64,000 nucleotides of DNA from Flavobacteriaceae bacterium MAR_2010_188 (GCA_900104375.1 LT629302.1:1580001-1644000); one strand, 5' to 3'; counted from the stretch's first letter, positions 37,261 through 46,328 are shown. Program-made: numbers and translations. Notes: generated from the sequence alone by a model not told the origin.

Positions 37261-37650
37261 TTAATTAAAATAGGCCTTGATTTTAGGATGTTCCCTCAAT
37301 TTTAAAATGGGTCTTTCAAAGTAAAAACATAACATATATGAGAGGATTGCAGTGGAAATCCAAAACAGCAGTAGCATCACTATTTTATCGAGGTTTCCCA
37401 TTTTGGAAATATCCACCAGATTCTGGAGGCTAAGCAATAAAAGAGAATAATAGACCAAATAGACTAGTTTGGCAATGTGTTGAACCAACGCCTAACCCAG
37501 AAGTCTAGAAAATCCTTAAATTTGGAAATAAAAGATTCCATCATGTCTTTCCGGAAGAACCAAAATAAGTGAATGAGACAACAATATCATAAGAATCGCA
37601 AGCGCTACTATAAAATCTAATCCAAAAACTCTATTTGAATTGGAGAAATT
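37261..37650 (-). pseudogene. Remnant of an acyltransferase-3 (OafA/YrhL-like) gene
   Basis: Three pieces of one membrane acyltransferase survive in different frames on the minus strand. The first (37650-37516) reads NSNRVFGLDFIVALAILMIL..., the typical N-terminus. The second (37544-37463) contains FWVRRWFNTLPN, a mid-protein block. The third (37488-37261) is the C-terminal helix pair ending in LSYMLCFYFERPILKLRE. Family members run to about 350 aa, so most of the gene is deleted and the rest frameshifted. The 75-aa frame at 37261-37488 is not a functional gene. It sits 24 nt downstream of the MoxR gene. Confidence 0.75.
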
Positions 37651-37674
37651 AATTATTGCACAGTTTTGTGCAAT

Positions 37675-38628
37675 TTAAAATAAACTCTTGATTAACTTAT
37701 CATCAGAAATACCTTCTGCTTCTGCCTTATAATTCTTAATCACCCGGTGACGAAGAATACCAGAGGCAACCGCTTGAACATTTTCTATATCTGGAGAAAA
37801 TTTGCCGTGAATCACGGCATGTGTTTTAGCAGCTAAAATCAAGTTTTGTGATGCTCTAGGACCTGCACCCCAATCAACAAATTCCTTTACCAAATCTGCT
37901 GCAGCCTTATTACCTGGTCTCGTTTTAGCAACCATAGATACAGCATATTCAATCACATTGTCTGCAACAGGAATACGTCTGATTAGCTGTTGATATTTAA
38001 TAATTTCTTCCGCAGTAAACAACGGATTAATTTTATTTATAATGTCTGAAGTAGTACTTTTTACAACTTGAACTTCCTCTTCATATGAAGGATAATCAAG
38101 ATTGATTGCAAACATAAATCGGTCTAACTGCGCTTCTGGTAATGGGTAAGTTCCTTCTTGTTCAATTGGGTTTTGGGTAGCCAAAACAAAATAGGGAAGA
38201 TTTAATTGATAATTATGACCGGCAACCGTTACCGACCTTTCTTGCATCGCCTCTAATAGTGCTGATTGGGTCTTTGGTGGGGTACGGTTAATCTCATCTG
38301 CCAGAATAATGTTTGCGAAAATTGGTCCTTTTATAAATTTGAAATGCCTGTTTTCATCCAAAATTTCACTACCCAAAATATCGGAAGGCATTAAATCTGG
38401 GGTAAACTGAATCCTTTTAAAGTTAAGACCAAGTGCTTGGGCAATGGTATTCACCATTAGGGTTTTTGCCAAGCCAGGAACACCAATCAATAATGAGTGT
38501 CCACCTGAAAAAATAGAAATTAAAATTTGATCAACCACGGCATTCTGACCGATGATAACCTTAGAAATCTCCTTCTTTAAATCTTTATATTTATTTACAA
38601 ATTGCTCAACTGCAGCAACATCTGACAT
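37675..38628 (-). CDS. MoxR-family AAA+ ATPase
   Basis: 317 aa. Walker A is GVPGLAKTL (about 46-54), Walker B is ILADEINRTPPKTQ (about 112-125), with sensor ATQNPIEQEGTYPLPEAQLDRF. MoxR ATPases act as chaperones that help mature or activate partner proteins, often with VWA-domain proteins; none is adjacent here. It lies one base after the surA-like gene, so it is probably the last gene of the foldase operon. A 7-bp inverted repeat TTGCACA / TGTGCAA (37655-37672) follows its stop. Confidence 0.93.
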   Translation of the reverse strand: MSDVAAVEQFVNKYKDLKKEISKVIIGQNAVVDQILISIFSGGHSLLIGVPGLAKTLMVNTIAQALGLNFKRIQFTPDLMPSDILGSEILDENRHFKFIKGPIFANIILADEINRTPPKTQSALLEAMQERSVTVAGHNYQLNLPYFVLATQNPIEQEGTYPLPEAQLDRFMFAINLDYPSYEEEVQVVKSTTSDIINKINPLFTAEEIIKYQQLIRRIPVADNVIEYAVSMVAKTRPGNKAAADLVKEFVDWGAGPRASQNLILAAKTHAVIHGKFSPDIENVQAVASGILRHRVIKNYKAEAEGISDDKLIKSLF

Positions 38629-38629
38629 A

Positions 38630-40081
38630 TTATTCGTTTTTTAACCAATCGCTAGTAAAGACACAGTCTCTATAAGCGCCATTGATTTTAATGTAGGTAT
38701 CCTTAATCTTCTCGTCCTGCCATTTTCCGATGGCTTCAATCTGTTTATTTTGTTCGGCTAAATTCTTGATTTTTAAATAATCTCTAGAGAAATTTGCTTC
38801 GTGCTCATTTATTCTATCGGTTACCATCAAAATCTTATACTTTAAATCATTTATGCGATCTTCATCCTGATAAACAGGACTAACTTCACCATCAGGTAAA
38901 TTCTGGATTTGAGAATAAAGCTCTGGTTCCATTTTAGTCAATTCAAAATTAAAATCCTGAGTCATCGGATTTACAAGATTACCACCTTGAAATTTGGTTT
39001 CTTCCTCATCACTGAATTCTCTCGCCGCAGCTGCAAAAGTCACCTCTTTATTCGCAATCTTCTCGCGAACCATATTTATTTTTTCCTTGGCAGTATTAAT
39101 TGCTTCGGGAGTTATTTCTGGTCTAATTAAAATATGTCTTGCAACATATTCTTGTCCTCTTATCTTATCGAGCATAATGATGTGATACCCAAAATCAGTT
39201 TTGAAAGGCTCAGAAATTTCACCTTCTTGAAGAGAAAAAGCAACTTCACGAAACTCCTTCACCATCTGCGGACGCTTTTTATTCATCGTTGGCAGTAGTC
39301 CACCTTTGGCTTTACTAGAAGTATCATCAGAATAGAAAACCGCTTTGGTCGTAAAACTAGCTCCGTTATCTATAATGTCTTCCCTAATTGCCTTTAGTTG
39401 ATTAATCGCTGCATTTCTTGCTTCTTCGGTAACTTCTGGAATCACCACAATTTGGGCAACCTTTAACTCAGTTCCAAAAACTGGTCTTTCCTCTTTAGGA
39501 ATGCTATTAAAATACTCTCGTACTTCTTCTGGAGTAACCTCTATATCTTCAACAATTTTCTGTTGCATCTGTAAGGCCAACTTCTGGTTTTTATTGATTT
39601 CGAACATTTCTGAACGCAGTTGCGGTTCAGAATCTATTTTATAAAATTTTAGAACGTCGTCTATCGATCCAGTCTGCGCAACAAATTGCTCAATCTGTTG
39701 ATCGACATAAGATCTAATTTCTAGTTCGTTTATGGTAATACTATCTTGTATTGCGTGATGAGCATACAATTTATCTTCAAGTAATTTTCCGAAAAGTTGG
39801 CAACGTGTGATTTCGGCAGTAGAAACACCTCTTGCTTGCAATTGAATAAATTCCTTATCAATATCAGAATCGAGTACGATATAATCTCCAACTACCGCAG
39901 ACACTCCATCAATCTTAACCTTTTCACCGTCATTTTTTACTACTTCCGTAGCATTCTTAGAACTGGCGACTTCGTCTTCAATAATCTCTTGTGCTGAAGC
40001 AGTTAAGCCCGAAAATATAAGGGCAGTGACGAATAACTTATTGATTCTCGTAAATTTCAAATTGATTGTTTTTAATAGCAT
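38630..40081 (-). CDS. SurA-like periplasmic peptidyl-prolyl isomerase
   Basis: 483 aa. A signal peptide (INKLFVTALIFSGLTASAQ) follows a short basic extension. An N-terminal SurA-type chaperone region (about 50-170) precedes two parvulin domains (about 205-300, FGTELKVAQIVVIP ... FKTDFGYHIIMLDKI; and about 305-410, YVARHILIRPEI). It probably escorts outer-membrane proteins through the periplasm. The start overlaps the upstream lipoprotein gene by 44 bp; a later in-frame start would lose the signal peptide. Confidence 0.9.
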   Translation of the reverse strand: MLLKTINLKFTRINKLFVTALIFSGLTASAQEIIEDEVASSKNATEVVKNDGEKVKIDGVSAVVGDYIVLDSDIDKEFIQLQARGVSTAEITRCQLFGKLLEDKLYAHHAIQDSITINELEIRSYVDQQIEQFVAQTGSIDDVLKFYKIDSEPQLRSEMFEINKNQKLALQMQQKIVEDIEVTPEEVREYFNSIPKEERPVFGTELKVAQIVVIPEVTEEARNAAINQLKAIREDIIDNGASFTTKAVFYSDDTSSKAKGGLLPTMNKKRPQMVKEFREVAFSLQEGEISEPFKTDFGYHIIMLDKIRGQEYVARHILIRPEITPEAINTAKEKINMVREKIANKEVTFAAAAREFSDEEETKFQGGNLVNPMTQDFNFELTKMEPELYSQIQNLPDGEVSPVYQDEDRINDLKYKILMVTDRINEHEANFSRDYLKIKNLAEQNKQIEAIGKWQDEKIKDTYIKINGAYRDCVFTSDWLKNE

Positions 40082-40895
40082 CCTTGGTGATATCTTTCTG
40101 AAGCTGTTTTATAAGCTCCAACTTTCTTTTATTAATAACTATTTGATTGATAGTAGGTTTAACATATTCTATCGGCGCATTAGAATTTGGAAGTAATACG
40201 TCGTTAATTTGGATCAAATATATGCTTAATGAATCTTTGAGCTCTATATAATTAGATTTTTTTAACAGTTGGTTTTTGTTTTCCGGATTGATCACCGGAA
40301 TTTTCTGAACAACCTGTGAAGCTTTCACCCAAATTGAGTCTTTTAAAGAGAAAGATTTGAACTGTACCGAGATAGAATCCAATATATGACGGTCTATAGA
40401 ATCGAACCTTTTGAAGCGCTGCTCTACCTCATCGATATTTACAGCATTCTGCGGAATGTTAATATAACGCAACTTTACCAGTTCTTCGTTTAATTTGAAG
40501 GTTTCGGAATTCGCTTCATAAACATCTTGAGCTTCTTTAGCTGTGACAGATGTGTCTATGTTTTTAGCGACCCAAGCTTCTAGATAGGCTTTGGTATAAA
40601 GGTCATAACGATATTGTTCTATGAGTTTAGAAAAACTATTGACTTTCTTTTCGTTAAGATTTCGTTCTGCACCTTCTACCAATAAGAGTTTGGTAGCCCA
40701 TCTATTGATATAATTATTTACGATTACAAGACTATCTTCTTTAGATGTTCCTTCCGGAACGATATCCTTAAGATCTTCAGGATAAAGGTAGAGGTCGTTA
40801 ACTCTTGCTAATGGAATTCTATCGTCGTTCTCATTATTAAAATTACAGGAGAACAACAATACTGTTATTAGGAAAAGACTAACTAATCTAATCAC
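40038..40895 (-). CDS. Lipoprotein of the SurA/PpiC operon without an obvious isomerase domain
   Basis: 285 aa. The lipobox VLLFSCNFNNEN anchors it in a membrane. The N-terminal helical part (ARVNDLYLYPEDLKDIVPEGTSKEDSLVIVNNYINRWATKLLLVEGAERNL) resembles the chaperone region of SurA/PpiD foldases. I see no parvulin motif (no GYHI or HILI). Sandwiched between two parvulins with overlaps of 4 and 44 bp, it is probably a helper foldase. The name is inferred from context. Confidence 0.75.
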   Translation of the reverse strand: MIRLVSLFLITVLLFSCNFNNENDDRIPLARVNDLYLYPEDLKDIVPEGTSKEDSLVIVNNYINRWATKLLLVEGAERNLNEKKVNSFSKLIEQYRYDLYTKAYLEAWVAKNIDTSVTAKEAQDVYEANSETFKLNEELVKLRYINIPQNAVNIDEVEQRFKRFDSIDRHILDSISVQFKSFSLKDSIWVKASQVVQKIPVINPENKNQLLKKSNYIELKDSLSIYLIQINDVLLPNSNAPIEYVKPTINQIVINKRKLELIKQLQKDITKDAIKNNQFEIYENQ

Positions 40896-42841
40896 CTTTT
40901 TGGAGCTAATTCTGTTTTGACAAAATTTAGAACGTCATTGTTAACGTTCACCTTATAACGACTGCGCAACTCTTTGATCCAATTTTCTTCTAGATACGTT
41001 TGGTAATCGTTTATCACCCTTCCTTTAGCATCTTCTAAGGCTTTGATGGCAGGTTGAAAGATTTTATCTACCTGATACACACTATAAGAATCATGCAAAT
41101 CGTAAATCTTAGAAATACCTTCTTTAAATTTAAATCCATCCGCAAGAAGTTGATGACCCTTTTCGAAATTTCCTTGAGAGATAATTACGCTCTGCTTGGT
41201 ATCGGTATTCAACTTAGCGTTTATCTCCTCTAGCGTTTTACCCGATTTTAGAAGTTTCAAGGCGTTTTCTAAATCCTCCTTACTGGAAGCAGTTAGAATG
41301 GTTCCGTCAAAGCTTTCATCTGAAAAATATTGATTTTTATTTTTTTCGTAAAAGTTTTGAAGACCTACGCTATCTGCTGCCGCGGCATTCCAGATTTGTT
41401 TTTCCATTAAATCGAAAAGCAACAATCCGTCACGATATTCCTGCAAAACAAAGGCAAAATCCTCGTTGATGTTTTCTAAATTATTTTCATGATAGGTCAT
41501 TATCTGACTGTCAAGAAACATCTTAAATTCAAAATCAATCAATTCCTTTACATCGATTTCCTTACCGTTGTATTTGCTCTGATTGGCCAAAAGATAATTG
41601 GAGAATTCGTTATTTTTGATTTGAAAATCATCTATAGACGCAAGGAGAGCATCCTTTTTAAAATCTTCTGGCAACTTCCAGCCACGGTTAAGGTAATCAG
41701 TGGTTATTATTGACTTGAAGTATTGTTTTTGTTCGTCGTACTCCTTAACGACATATTTATTGCTGATGTCTTCAAGAAGTGCAGAATTGATCAAAGAAGA
41801 ACGAGAATCTCTCTTGACCATCATTTCTAACTCAGGTTTCATTTGCTCAAAACTTCCAAAAGGTTCTTTATTGATGAGCTTAACGATGTGCCATCCGAAA
41901 TCGGTTTGGAACGGCTGGGACATATCTCCGACGTTTTTTAAATCGAAAGCGGCTTTTTCAAATTCCGTAGAACTTAGCTGACCTCCTTTAAACGGCGCCA
42001 TCTCGCCACCTTTATCTGCAGTTCCTTTATCATCCGAAAATTGCTTAGCTAAGGACGCGAAATCCTGGCCTTGTTTTAACATCAAAAAGATTTCGTCGAT
42101 ACGTTTTTTTGGCACTATGCTAGAATCAGGTTGATTACTACCAATCATTATATGAGATACGGTAACCTCTCCACGAGAATCTCGCCTGTCTAAAACCTTT
42201 ACGATATGATAACCAAATCTGGTCCTAAAAGGTTTTGAAACTTCGCCAACGTTGGTATTATAAGCGGCAACTTCAAAAGGATAAACCATTTTAAATCCTG
42301 TAAAATATCCTAAATCTTCAACAAAAACTTCCTGTCCATCGTGCAGTTCAGAACGCAAAGTCTCAAAATTTTCATTAGTTAATCGCGACCTTAAATCCAT
42401 CAACCTATTGTAAACCGCTAGCGTATCTATATCAGCTTCGTCCATTCTTATTAATATATGAACGGCCTTAAGGTCTTTTGAGAGATGATTATAAGCTTCC
42501 TTTACAAGTTCGTCAGTAACCTTATTATCTGAAAGAAAGTTTTTGGTGAGCTGATTTTTATAAGTGTTGAATTCTCTTTGATAATTAACATCATTTTGAA
42601 GTCCTAACCTCCGAGCTTCTTGAAGCTTTAATTTATAATTGACGTATAATTGTAGATAAGCATCAACATCTTTTTGGGCTTCGTCCTTAACCAGATCGAG
42701 ATTTTTATTATAAACCCGAAGAAATTCTTTGGCAGTTACCTGTTCGTCTTCTACCGTAAAAAGCACATCTGACGTCTTGCTCTGGGCCAAAGTTGAAACA
42801 CAAAATAAAATTGAAAATAAAAATGAAATTATTCTTACCAT
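40892..42841 (-). CDS. Peptidyl-prolyl isomerase with two parvulin domains
   Basis: 649 aa from MVRIISFLFSILFCVSTLAQ, a good signal peptide; the 19 residues upstream in the open frame precede the predicted transcription start and are dropped. The N-terminal SurA-like region (about 25-120) is followed by parvulin domains at about 125-225 (LKAVHILIRMDE ... FGYHIVKVLDRR) and 230-330 (VSHIMIGSNQPD ... FGWHIVKLIN), then a long C-terminal region (about 350-649). First gene of the operon. It overlaps the lipoprotein gene by four bases. Confidence 0.9.
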   Translation of the reverse strand: MVRIISFLFSILFCVSTLAQSKTSDVLFTVEDEQVTAKEFLRVYNKNLDLVKDEAQKDVDAYLQLYVNYKLKLQEARRLGLQNDVNYQREFNTYKNQLTKNFLSDNKVTDELVKEAYNHLSKDLKAVHILIRMDEADIDTLAVYNRLMDLRSRLTNENFETLRSELHDGQEVFVEDLGYFTGFKMVYPFEVAAYNTNVGEVSKPFRTRFGYHIVKVLDRRDSRGEVTVSHIMIGSNQPDSSIVPKKRIDEIFLMLKQGQDFASLAKQFSDDKGTADKGGEMAPFKGGQLSSTEFEKAAFDLKNVGDMSQPFQTDFGWHIVKLINKEPFGSFEQMKPELEMMVKRDSRSSLINSALLEDISNKYVVKEYDEQKQYFKSIITTDYLNRGWKLPEDFKKDALLASIDDFQIKNNEFSNYLLANQSKYNGKEIDVKELIDFEFKMFLDSQIMTYHENNLENINEDFAFVLQEYRDGLLLFDLMEKQIWNAAAADSVGLQNFYEKNKNQYFSDESFDGTILTASSKEDLENALKLLKSGKTLEEINAKLNTDTKQSVIISQGNFEKGHQLLADGFKFKEGISKIYDLHDSYSVYQVDKIFQPAIKALEDAKGRVINDYQTYLEENWIKELRSRYKVNVNNDVLNFVKTELAPKR

Positions 42842-42868
42842 AATATATTCTATCATTTTGATGGGAAG

Positions 42869-42898
42869 CAAAATTAACATATTAAGTAGATATATCAA
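42869..42898 (-). promoter_or_regulatory. Promoter of the foldase-MoxR operon
   Basis: TTG (42898 to 42896), exactly 19 nt, then TAATTTTG (42876 to 42869). The transcript should start near 42865, giving a 24-nt leader and supporting the ATG at 42841. Confidence 0.75.
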
Positions 42899-43177
42899 GT
42901 TGCTGTGCTGTAAACGAAAAGCTTCCCGCTTTATTATTATTTTGAATGCTTTATTGAAAGCTTAGCAAGAGTTGTGCCGATGAAAAATTTCTTATCGATA
43001 TCCAATATTTTAAAATCTTTAAATCTGAAGAATTCAATTTTTATATTTTATGATTGATAAACAGAGTGCTCATCTGATTATTTACTTAAATATGAATTAA
43101 AGTTTACAATTTATTTTGGTTGAATCAGTTAACTAATTATGTACTTAAACCGTCAAATTGTCCTTATATAGAAGGCA

Positions 43178-43210
43178 TTGTCATTTTTAGTTCGCCATTA
43201 TTTATATTTG
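43178..43210 (+). promoter_or_regulatory. Promoter of the SRPBCC gene, predicting a leaderless mRNA
   Basis: TTG at 43178-43180, a 22-nt spacer and TATATTTG at 43203-43210. With the usual distance, transcription would start at about 43214, the A of the ATG. Confidence 0.5.
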
Positions 43211-43213
43211 AAT

Positions 43214-43669
43214 ATGAAATACCAGAACGAGATAGTTATAACTGCTCCCATCGGCGAAGTTTATCCCAAGTTTTGCAATCCGGAACATCTAAGGAATTGG
43301 CAAAGAGGATTGACCACGCTCGAGCATATTTCTGGGAATCCGCAAAAAGAGGGATCTAGAACTAAAATGGTTTATAACCTAAATGGTCAGAAAATGGAAC
43401 TGCTCCAAACAATCGAAAAGATTGTTTCTCCAAATGAGTTTAGTGTCATATTCGGTTCAGAGGGAATGGACAATTTTCAAAATAACCTATTTTCTGAGAA
43501 CCAACGAGGAGACACTATTTGGGTTTCTAAAAATGAATTTATTCCGCTTAACTTTAAGATGAGATTGTTTATGGCGCTCTTCCCTTCTACCTTTAAAAAA
43601 CAATCTCGTCAGTATATGAAGAATTTTAAGAAATACATGGAACAGAATATCTCGGTAAATTCTCAATAA
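43214..43669 (+). CDS. SRPBCC-family (START-like) protein
   Basis: 151 aa from MKYQNEIVITAPIGEVYPKF, the standard SRPBCC/polyketide-cyclase-like opening. The open frame continues upstream to a TTG, but that part would be the promoter. The fold binds hydrophobic ligands; no specific ligand or reaction can be named. Its 3' end overlaps the convergent DNA-metabolism gene by seven bases. Confidence 0.82.
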   Translation: MKYQNEIVITAPIGEVYPKFCNPEHLRNWQRGLTTLEHISGNPQKEGSRTKMVYNLNGQKMELLQTIEKIVSPNEFSVIFGSEGMDNFQNNLFSENQRGDTIWVSKNEFIPLNFKMRLFMALFPSTFKKQSRQYMKNFKKYMEQNISVNSQ

Positions 43670-44442
43670 GGATTTTTCTCGCTAAGATATTTCCAATAAC
43701 GTTTTGGAACATGTCGTATGTGCAGTTTCATATTTATCCTGGCCTTGATATTTGTACTTCTAAAATACTCAAACCACAACTTTTGAAAATCCATTTCAGA
43801 TTCAGCAAAACGCTCTTCTGAAGTTTTTCTTGGATCAATCCGGCTTTCATTAAAATCGAGCTGAATAAATTCTACTGAAGTAAGATCATAGTAAATCCCA
43901 TAATCGCGTTTGGTATCATATATCAACCATTTTTGGTCGGCGTAACGACTCTTAAAATGTTTTACGATAACCGGCACCACATTATAATCTGGTTCTATAA
44001 CTGCAAAATATATCTCGTCTTTGGTGAGTCTAAATCGAATAAAGGCTTCCATTCTATGTTTTTCCCTTCCCACATTTTTAGCAAGCTGTGCAACTTTTAA
44101 AACCTCGGGAGACGAATAATCCTTAGAAACATCCATAGACGAATCGAACACATATCGAATGTATCTGTAAAGCAGATTTTCAATATTTTCTTGTTCGGTT
44201 AAAAATGCAAAGTAGAAAGTCCTCGCAATTGCCGCAGAGGATTTTTTTATTATGTGATTAAATATCCGGTCTGACTTTTTGGAATCTGTTTTCACAAATT
44301 CAGCATCAGTGAACAAGGTTGTTTGTGAAAATTTTTCAGATTGAATATTTACAATCGTTGATTTAAGTTCATAAGCATGAAAAATGCAGCTTAAAAATCC
44401 TTCAAAAGAACCATCGTAAATAAAATTTGCGCCTTTCAGCAT
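43663..44442 (-). CDS. TIGR03915-type DNA-metabolism protein
   Basis: 259 aa. It matches the TIGR03915 family (DUF4130-containing), which in many bacteria sits beside, or fused to, a uracil-DNA-glycosylase-like domain and next to a radical SAM protein. Visible blocks are FIYDGSFEGFLSCIFHAYE at the N-terminus, MEAFIRFRLTKDEIYFAVIEPDYNVVPVIVKHFKSRYADQKWLIYD in the middle and WFEYFRSTNIKARINMKLHIRHVPKRYWKYLSEK at the end. No glycosylase domain is attached here. It starts two bases after the radical SAM gene stop, so they form a module. The biochemical role is unproven. Confidence 0.88.
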   Translation of the reverse strand: MLKGANFIYDGSFEGFLSCIFHAYELKSTIVNIQSEKFSQTTLFTDAEFVKTDSKKSDRIFNHIIKKSSAAIARTFYFAFLTEQENIENLLYRYIRYVFDSSMDVSKDYSSPEVLKVAQLAKNVGREKHRMEAFIRFRLTKDEIYFAVIEPDYNVVPVIVKHFKSRYADQKWLIYDTKRDYGIYYDLTSVEFIQLDFNESRIDPRKTSEERFAESEMDFQKLWFEYFRSTNIKARINMKLHIRHVPKRYWKYLSEKNPY

Positions 44443-44444
44443 TT

Positions 44445-45707
44445 CTAAACAAAAAGTTTAAGTTGATTATCCAATTGGCTTGTGTACTTGCTCAAGGAAT
44501 TTTGAAGAATCAATCCTTTTATTTGTTGGGCCGAGCGGTCTTTGGTTTCAAAATTTGAAGAAGTGCAGGTAATAAAATATTTAGCTCTATTAAGTGCTAC
44601 TCCAATTTTCTTAAGATGATCCCAATTTAAAGGTCTGAAACGACGGGCATTGATAATTTTATTGACGGATTTTAAACCAAGACCAGGAATTCTCGCCAGC
44701 ATGAGTTTATCGGCCTTATTCACGTCTATCGGAAATTCATGAAGATTACGTAATGCCCAACTCAATTTTGGGTCGATGTCTAAATCCAAATGAGGATGCT
44801 GTTCATTCAAAATCTCATTCACATTAAAACCATAAAATCGCATTAGCCAATCAGTCTGATAAAGTCGGTTTTCCCGAAGCATTGGCACCTGGCTACCGAT
44901 TGATGGCAATCGAGTGTCCGTACTTATAGGAATATAACCAGAATAATAAACACGCTTTAGGTTGAAGTTTTTATAGAAATAATCGGAAGTCTGCATAATA
45001 TCCCGGTCACTTTCTCCGGTCGCACCAATAATCATTTGAGTGCTCTGTCCTGCCGGAGCATACTTTGGCGTACTTTTAATAATGTTTCTTTCAGATTTGT
45101 ATTGAATGATTTCATTTTTGACCTTATTCATAGGTTTTATAAAATCTTCCCGTTTTTTATCAGGAGCTAAAAGTTTTAGGCCTTGTTCGGTGGGAATTTC
45201 AATATTAACGCTCAACCGATCTGCATAGAGTCCTGCTTCACGCATTAATTCATCAGAAGCTCCTGGGATTGATTTAAGATGAATATAACCGTTAAACCTT
45301 TCTTCTGTTCTTAGTTTTTTGGCCACTGCTACCAAACGTTCCATGGTATAATCTGCATCCTTAAAGATTCCAGAACTAAGAAATAAGCCTTCAATATAAT
45401 TACGTCTATAAAAACTTATCGTTAAGTCTACCACCTCTTGAACCTTAAAAGCAGCTCTCTTGATGTCGTTACTTTTGCGAGTAACGCAATAGGCACAGTC
45501 AAAGATGCAATGATTGGTTAGAAGAATTTTTAGCAACGAAACGCAACGGCCATCTTCAGTGTAACTATGGCAAATTCCCATCCCGGTAGAATCACCTAAA
45601 CCTTTATTGGTATTAGTTCTCTTACTTCCGCTAGAAGAACAGGAAACATCATATTTTGCAGCATCCGCAAGGATTGATAACTTTTCTTTTACTCTTTCAA
45701 AAGACAT
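44445..45707 (-). CDS. Radical SAM protein, putative DNA modification/repair (TIGR03916-type)
   Basis: 420 aa. The 4Fe-4S cluster cysteines are C67-x3-C71-x2-C74 (HCIFDCAYC). The radical-SAM TIM barrel covers about 55-300 (LFLSSGIFKDADYTMERL, YIHLKSIPGA, STQMIIGATGE). A helix-hairpin-helix (LARIPGLGLKSVNKIINARRF, about 342-362) suggests DNA binding. With TIGR03915 it forms a widespread module proposed to act in DNA repair or modification; the reaction is unknown. Direct repeats upstream of the start may be an operator. Confidence 0.9.
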   Translation of the reverse strand: MSFERVKEKLSILADAAKYDVSCSSSGSKRTNTNKGLGDSTGMGICHSYTEDGRCVSLLKILLTNHCIFDCAYCVTRKSNDIKRAAFKVQEVVDLTISFYRRNYIEGLFLSSGIFKDADYTMERLVAVAKKLRTEERFNGYIHLKSIPGASDELMREAGLYADRLSVNIEIPTEQGLKLLAPDKKREDFIKPMNKVKNEIIQYKSERNIIKSTPKYAPAGQSTQMIIGATGESDRDIMQTSDYFYKNFNLKRVYYSGYIPISTDTRLPSIGSQVPMLRENRLYQTDWLMRFYGFNVNEILNEQHPHLDLDIDPKLSWALRNLHEFPIDVNKADKLMLARIPGLGLKSVNKIINARRFRPLNWDHLKKIGVALNRAKYFITCTSSNFETKDRSAQQIKGLILQNSLSKYTSQLDNQLKLFV

Positions 45708-45719
45708 ATATAAAAATTA

Positions 45720-45749
45720 TGTAGCATATTATACTACGATTTGTAGCAT
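45720..45749 (-). promoter_or_regulatory. Direct repeat upstream of the radical SAM gene, possible operator
   Basis: ATGCTACA on the minus strand occurs at 45727-45720 and 45749-45742, 22 bp (about two helical turns) apart. Between them GTAG and CTAC form a small dyad with the repeats. It lies 13-42 bp before the ATG. No TAnnTTTG box is visible, so this gene may use another kind of promoter. Confidence 0.4.
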
Positions 45750-45794
45750 TTAAGTGCACGTAAATTTAGTCAATTATCTCATCTTATAAATAAC

Positions 45795-45821
45795 AAAAAC
45801 GACACATAATGTGTCGTTTTT
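45795..45821. terminator. Terminator after the YciF-like gene
   Basis: ACGACACA (45799-45806), loop TAA, TGTGTCGT (45810-45817), with A and T runs at the two sides. On the minus strand it follows the YciF-like stop by about 25 nt. Confidence 0.88.
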
Positions 45822-45842
45822 AAAATTTGGATGTATGAATTT

Positions 45843-46328
45843 TTAGGCGATAGCTTTTCTATTCAATCTGTCTTCTGCCATATCATTCAGGTTTTTATCA
45901 GCTTTATATTCTTGGTCTAAGGTTTTTTGCAATTCTTCCGCAATCACTTTATGTCCCAGTTCTTTGGCAAATCTTATGGTTGTCCCATACCCTGAAATTT
46001 CATAGTGCTCAACTCGTTGTGCACATGCAATAAGTCCGGCATCCTTAACTTTTGGATTAGCATCTTCACTTATCATATGAGAACATTCCTTAATTAACCC
46101 TTCCATCGCTTTGCATTTGGTGCTGGTCGGATTAATATCTAAGTTATCACAGATATTTTTCAATCTTTCATAATGTTCCTTGGTTTCCATTAAATGATGG
46201 GAAAATGCATCTTTTAATTTCTTATCGTTAGCAGCTTCTACCATTTTAGGAAGCGCTTCCACCAATTGCTTTTCAGCTGAATATAAATCTTTTATTTCGT
46301 GTTCAAAAAGTGCTTGTAAATCTTTCAT
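45843..46328 (-). CDS. YciE/YciF-like ferritin-fold protein (DUF892)
   Basis: 161 aa, entirely helical in prediction. It matches the DUF892 stress proteins: LFEHEIKDLYSAEKQLVEALPKM at the N-terminus, HHLMETKEHYERL and AQRVEHYEISGYGTTIRFAKELGH. Conserved Glu/His residues in the four-helix bundle resemble a ferritin-like di-metal site. Members respond to general stress in enterobacteria; the function is not established. Monocistronic with a strong terminator. Confidence 0.9.
   Translation of the reverse strand: MKDLQALFEHEIKDLYSAEKQLVEALPKMVEAANDKKLKDAFSHHLMETKEHYERLKNICDNLDINPTSTKCKAMEGLIKECSHMISEDANPKVKDAGLIACAQRVEHYEISGYGTTIRFAKELGHKVIAEELQKTLDQEYKADKNLNDMAEDRLNRKAIA

Larger units (their letters stand above)
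42842..43213. other. Divergent AT-rich intergenic region
   Basis: 372 nt between the foldase operon (minus) and the SRPBCC gene (plus). It holds one good promoter for each direction, near its two ends. The middle (about 42965-43170) is AT-rich and shows no coding frame, RNA gene or strong hairpin that I can support. Confidence 0.6.

Noticed and set aside
37261-37488. Separate 75-aa membrane protein gene
   Set aside because: It is the C-terminal end of an acyltransferase whose earlier parts lie upstream in other frames.
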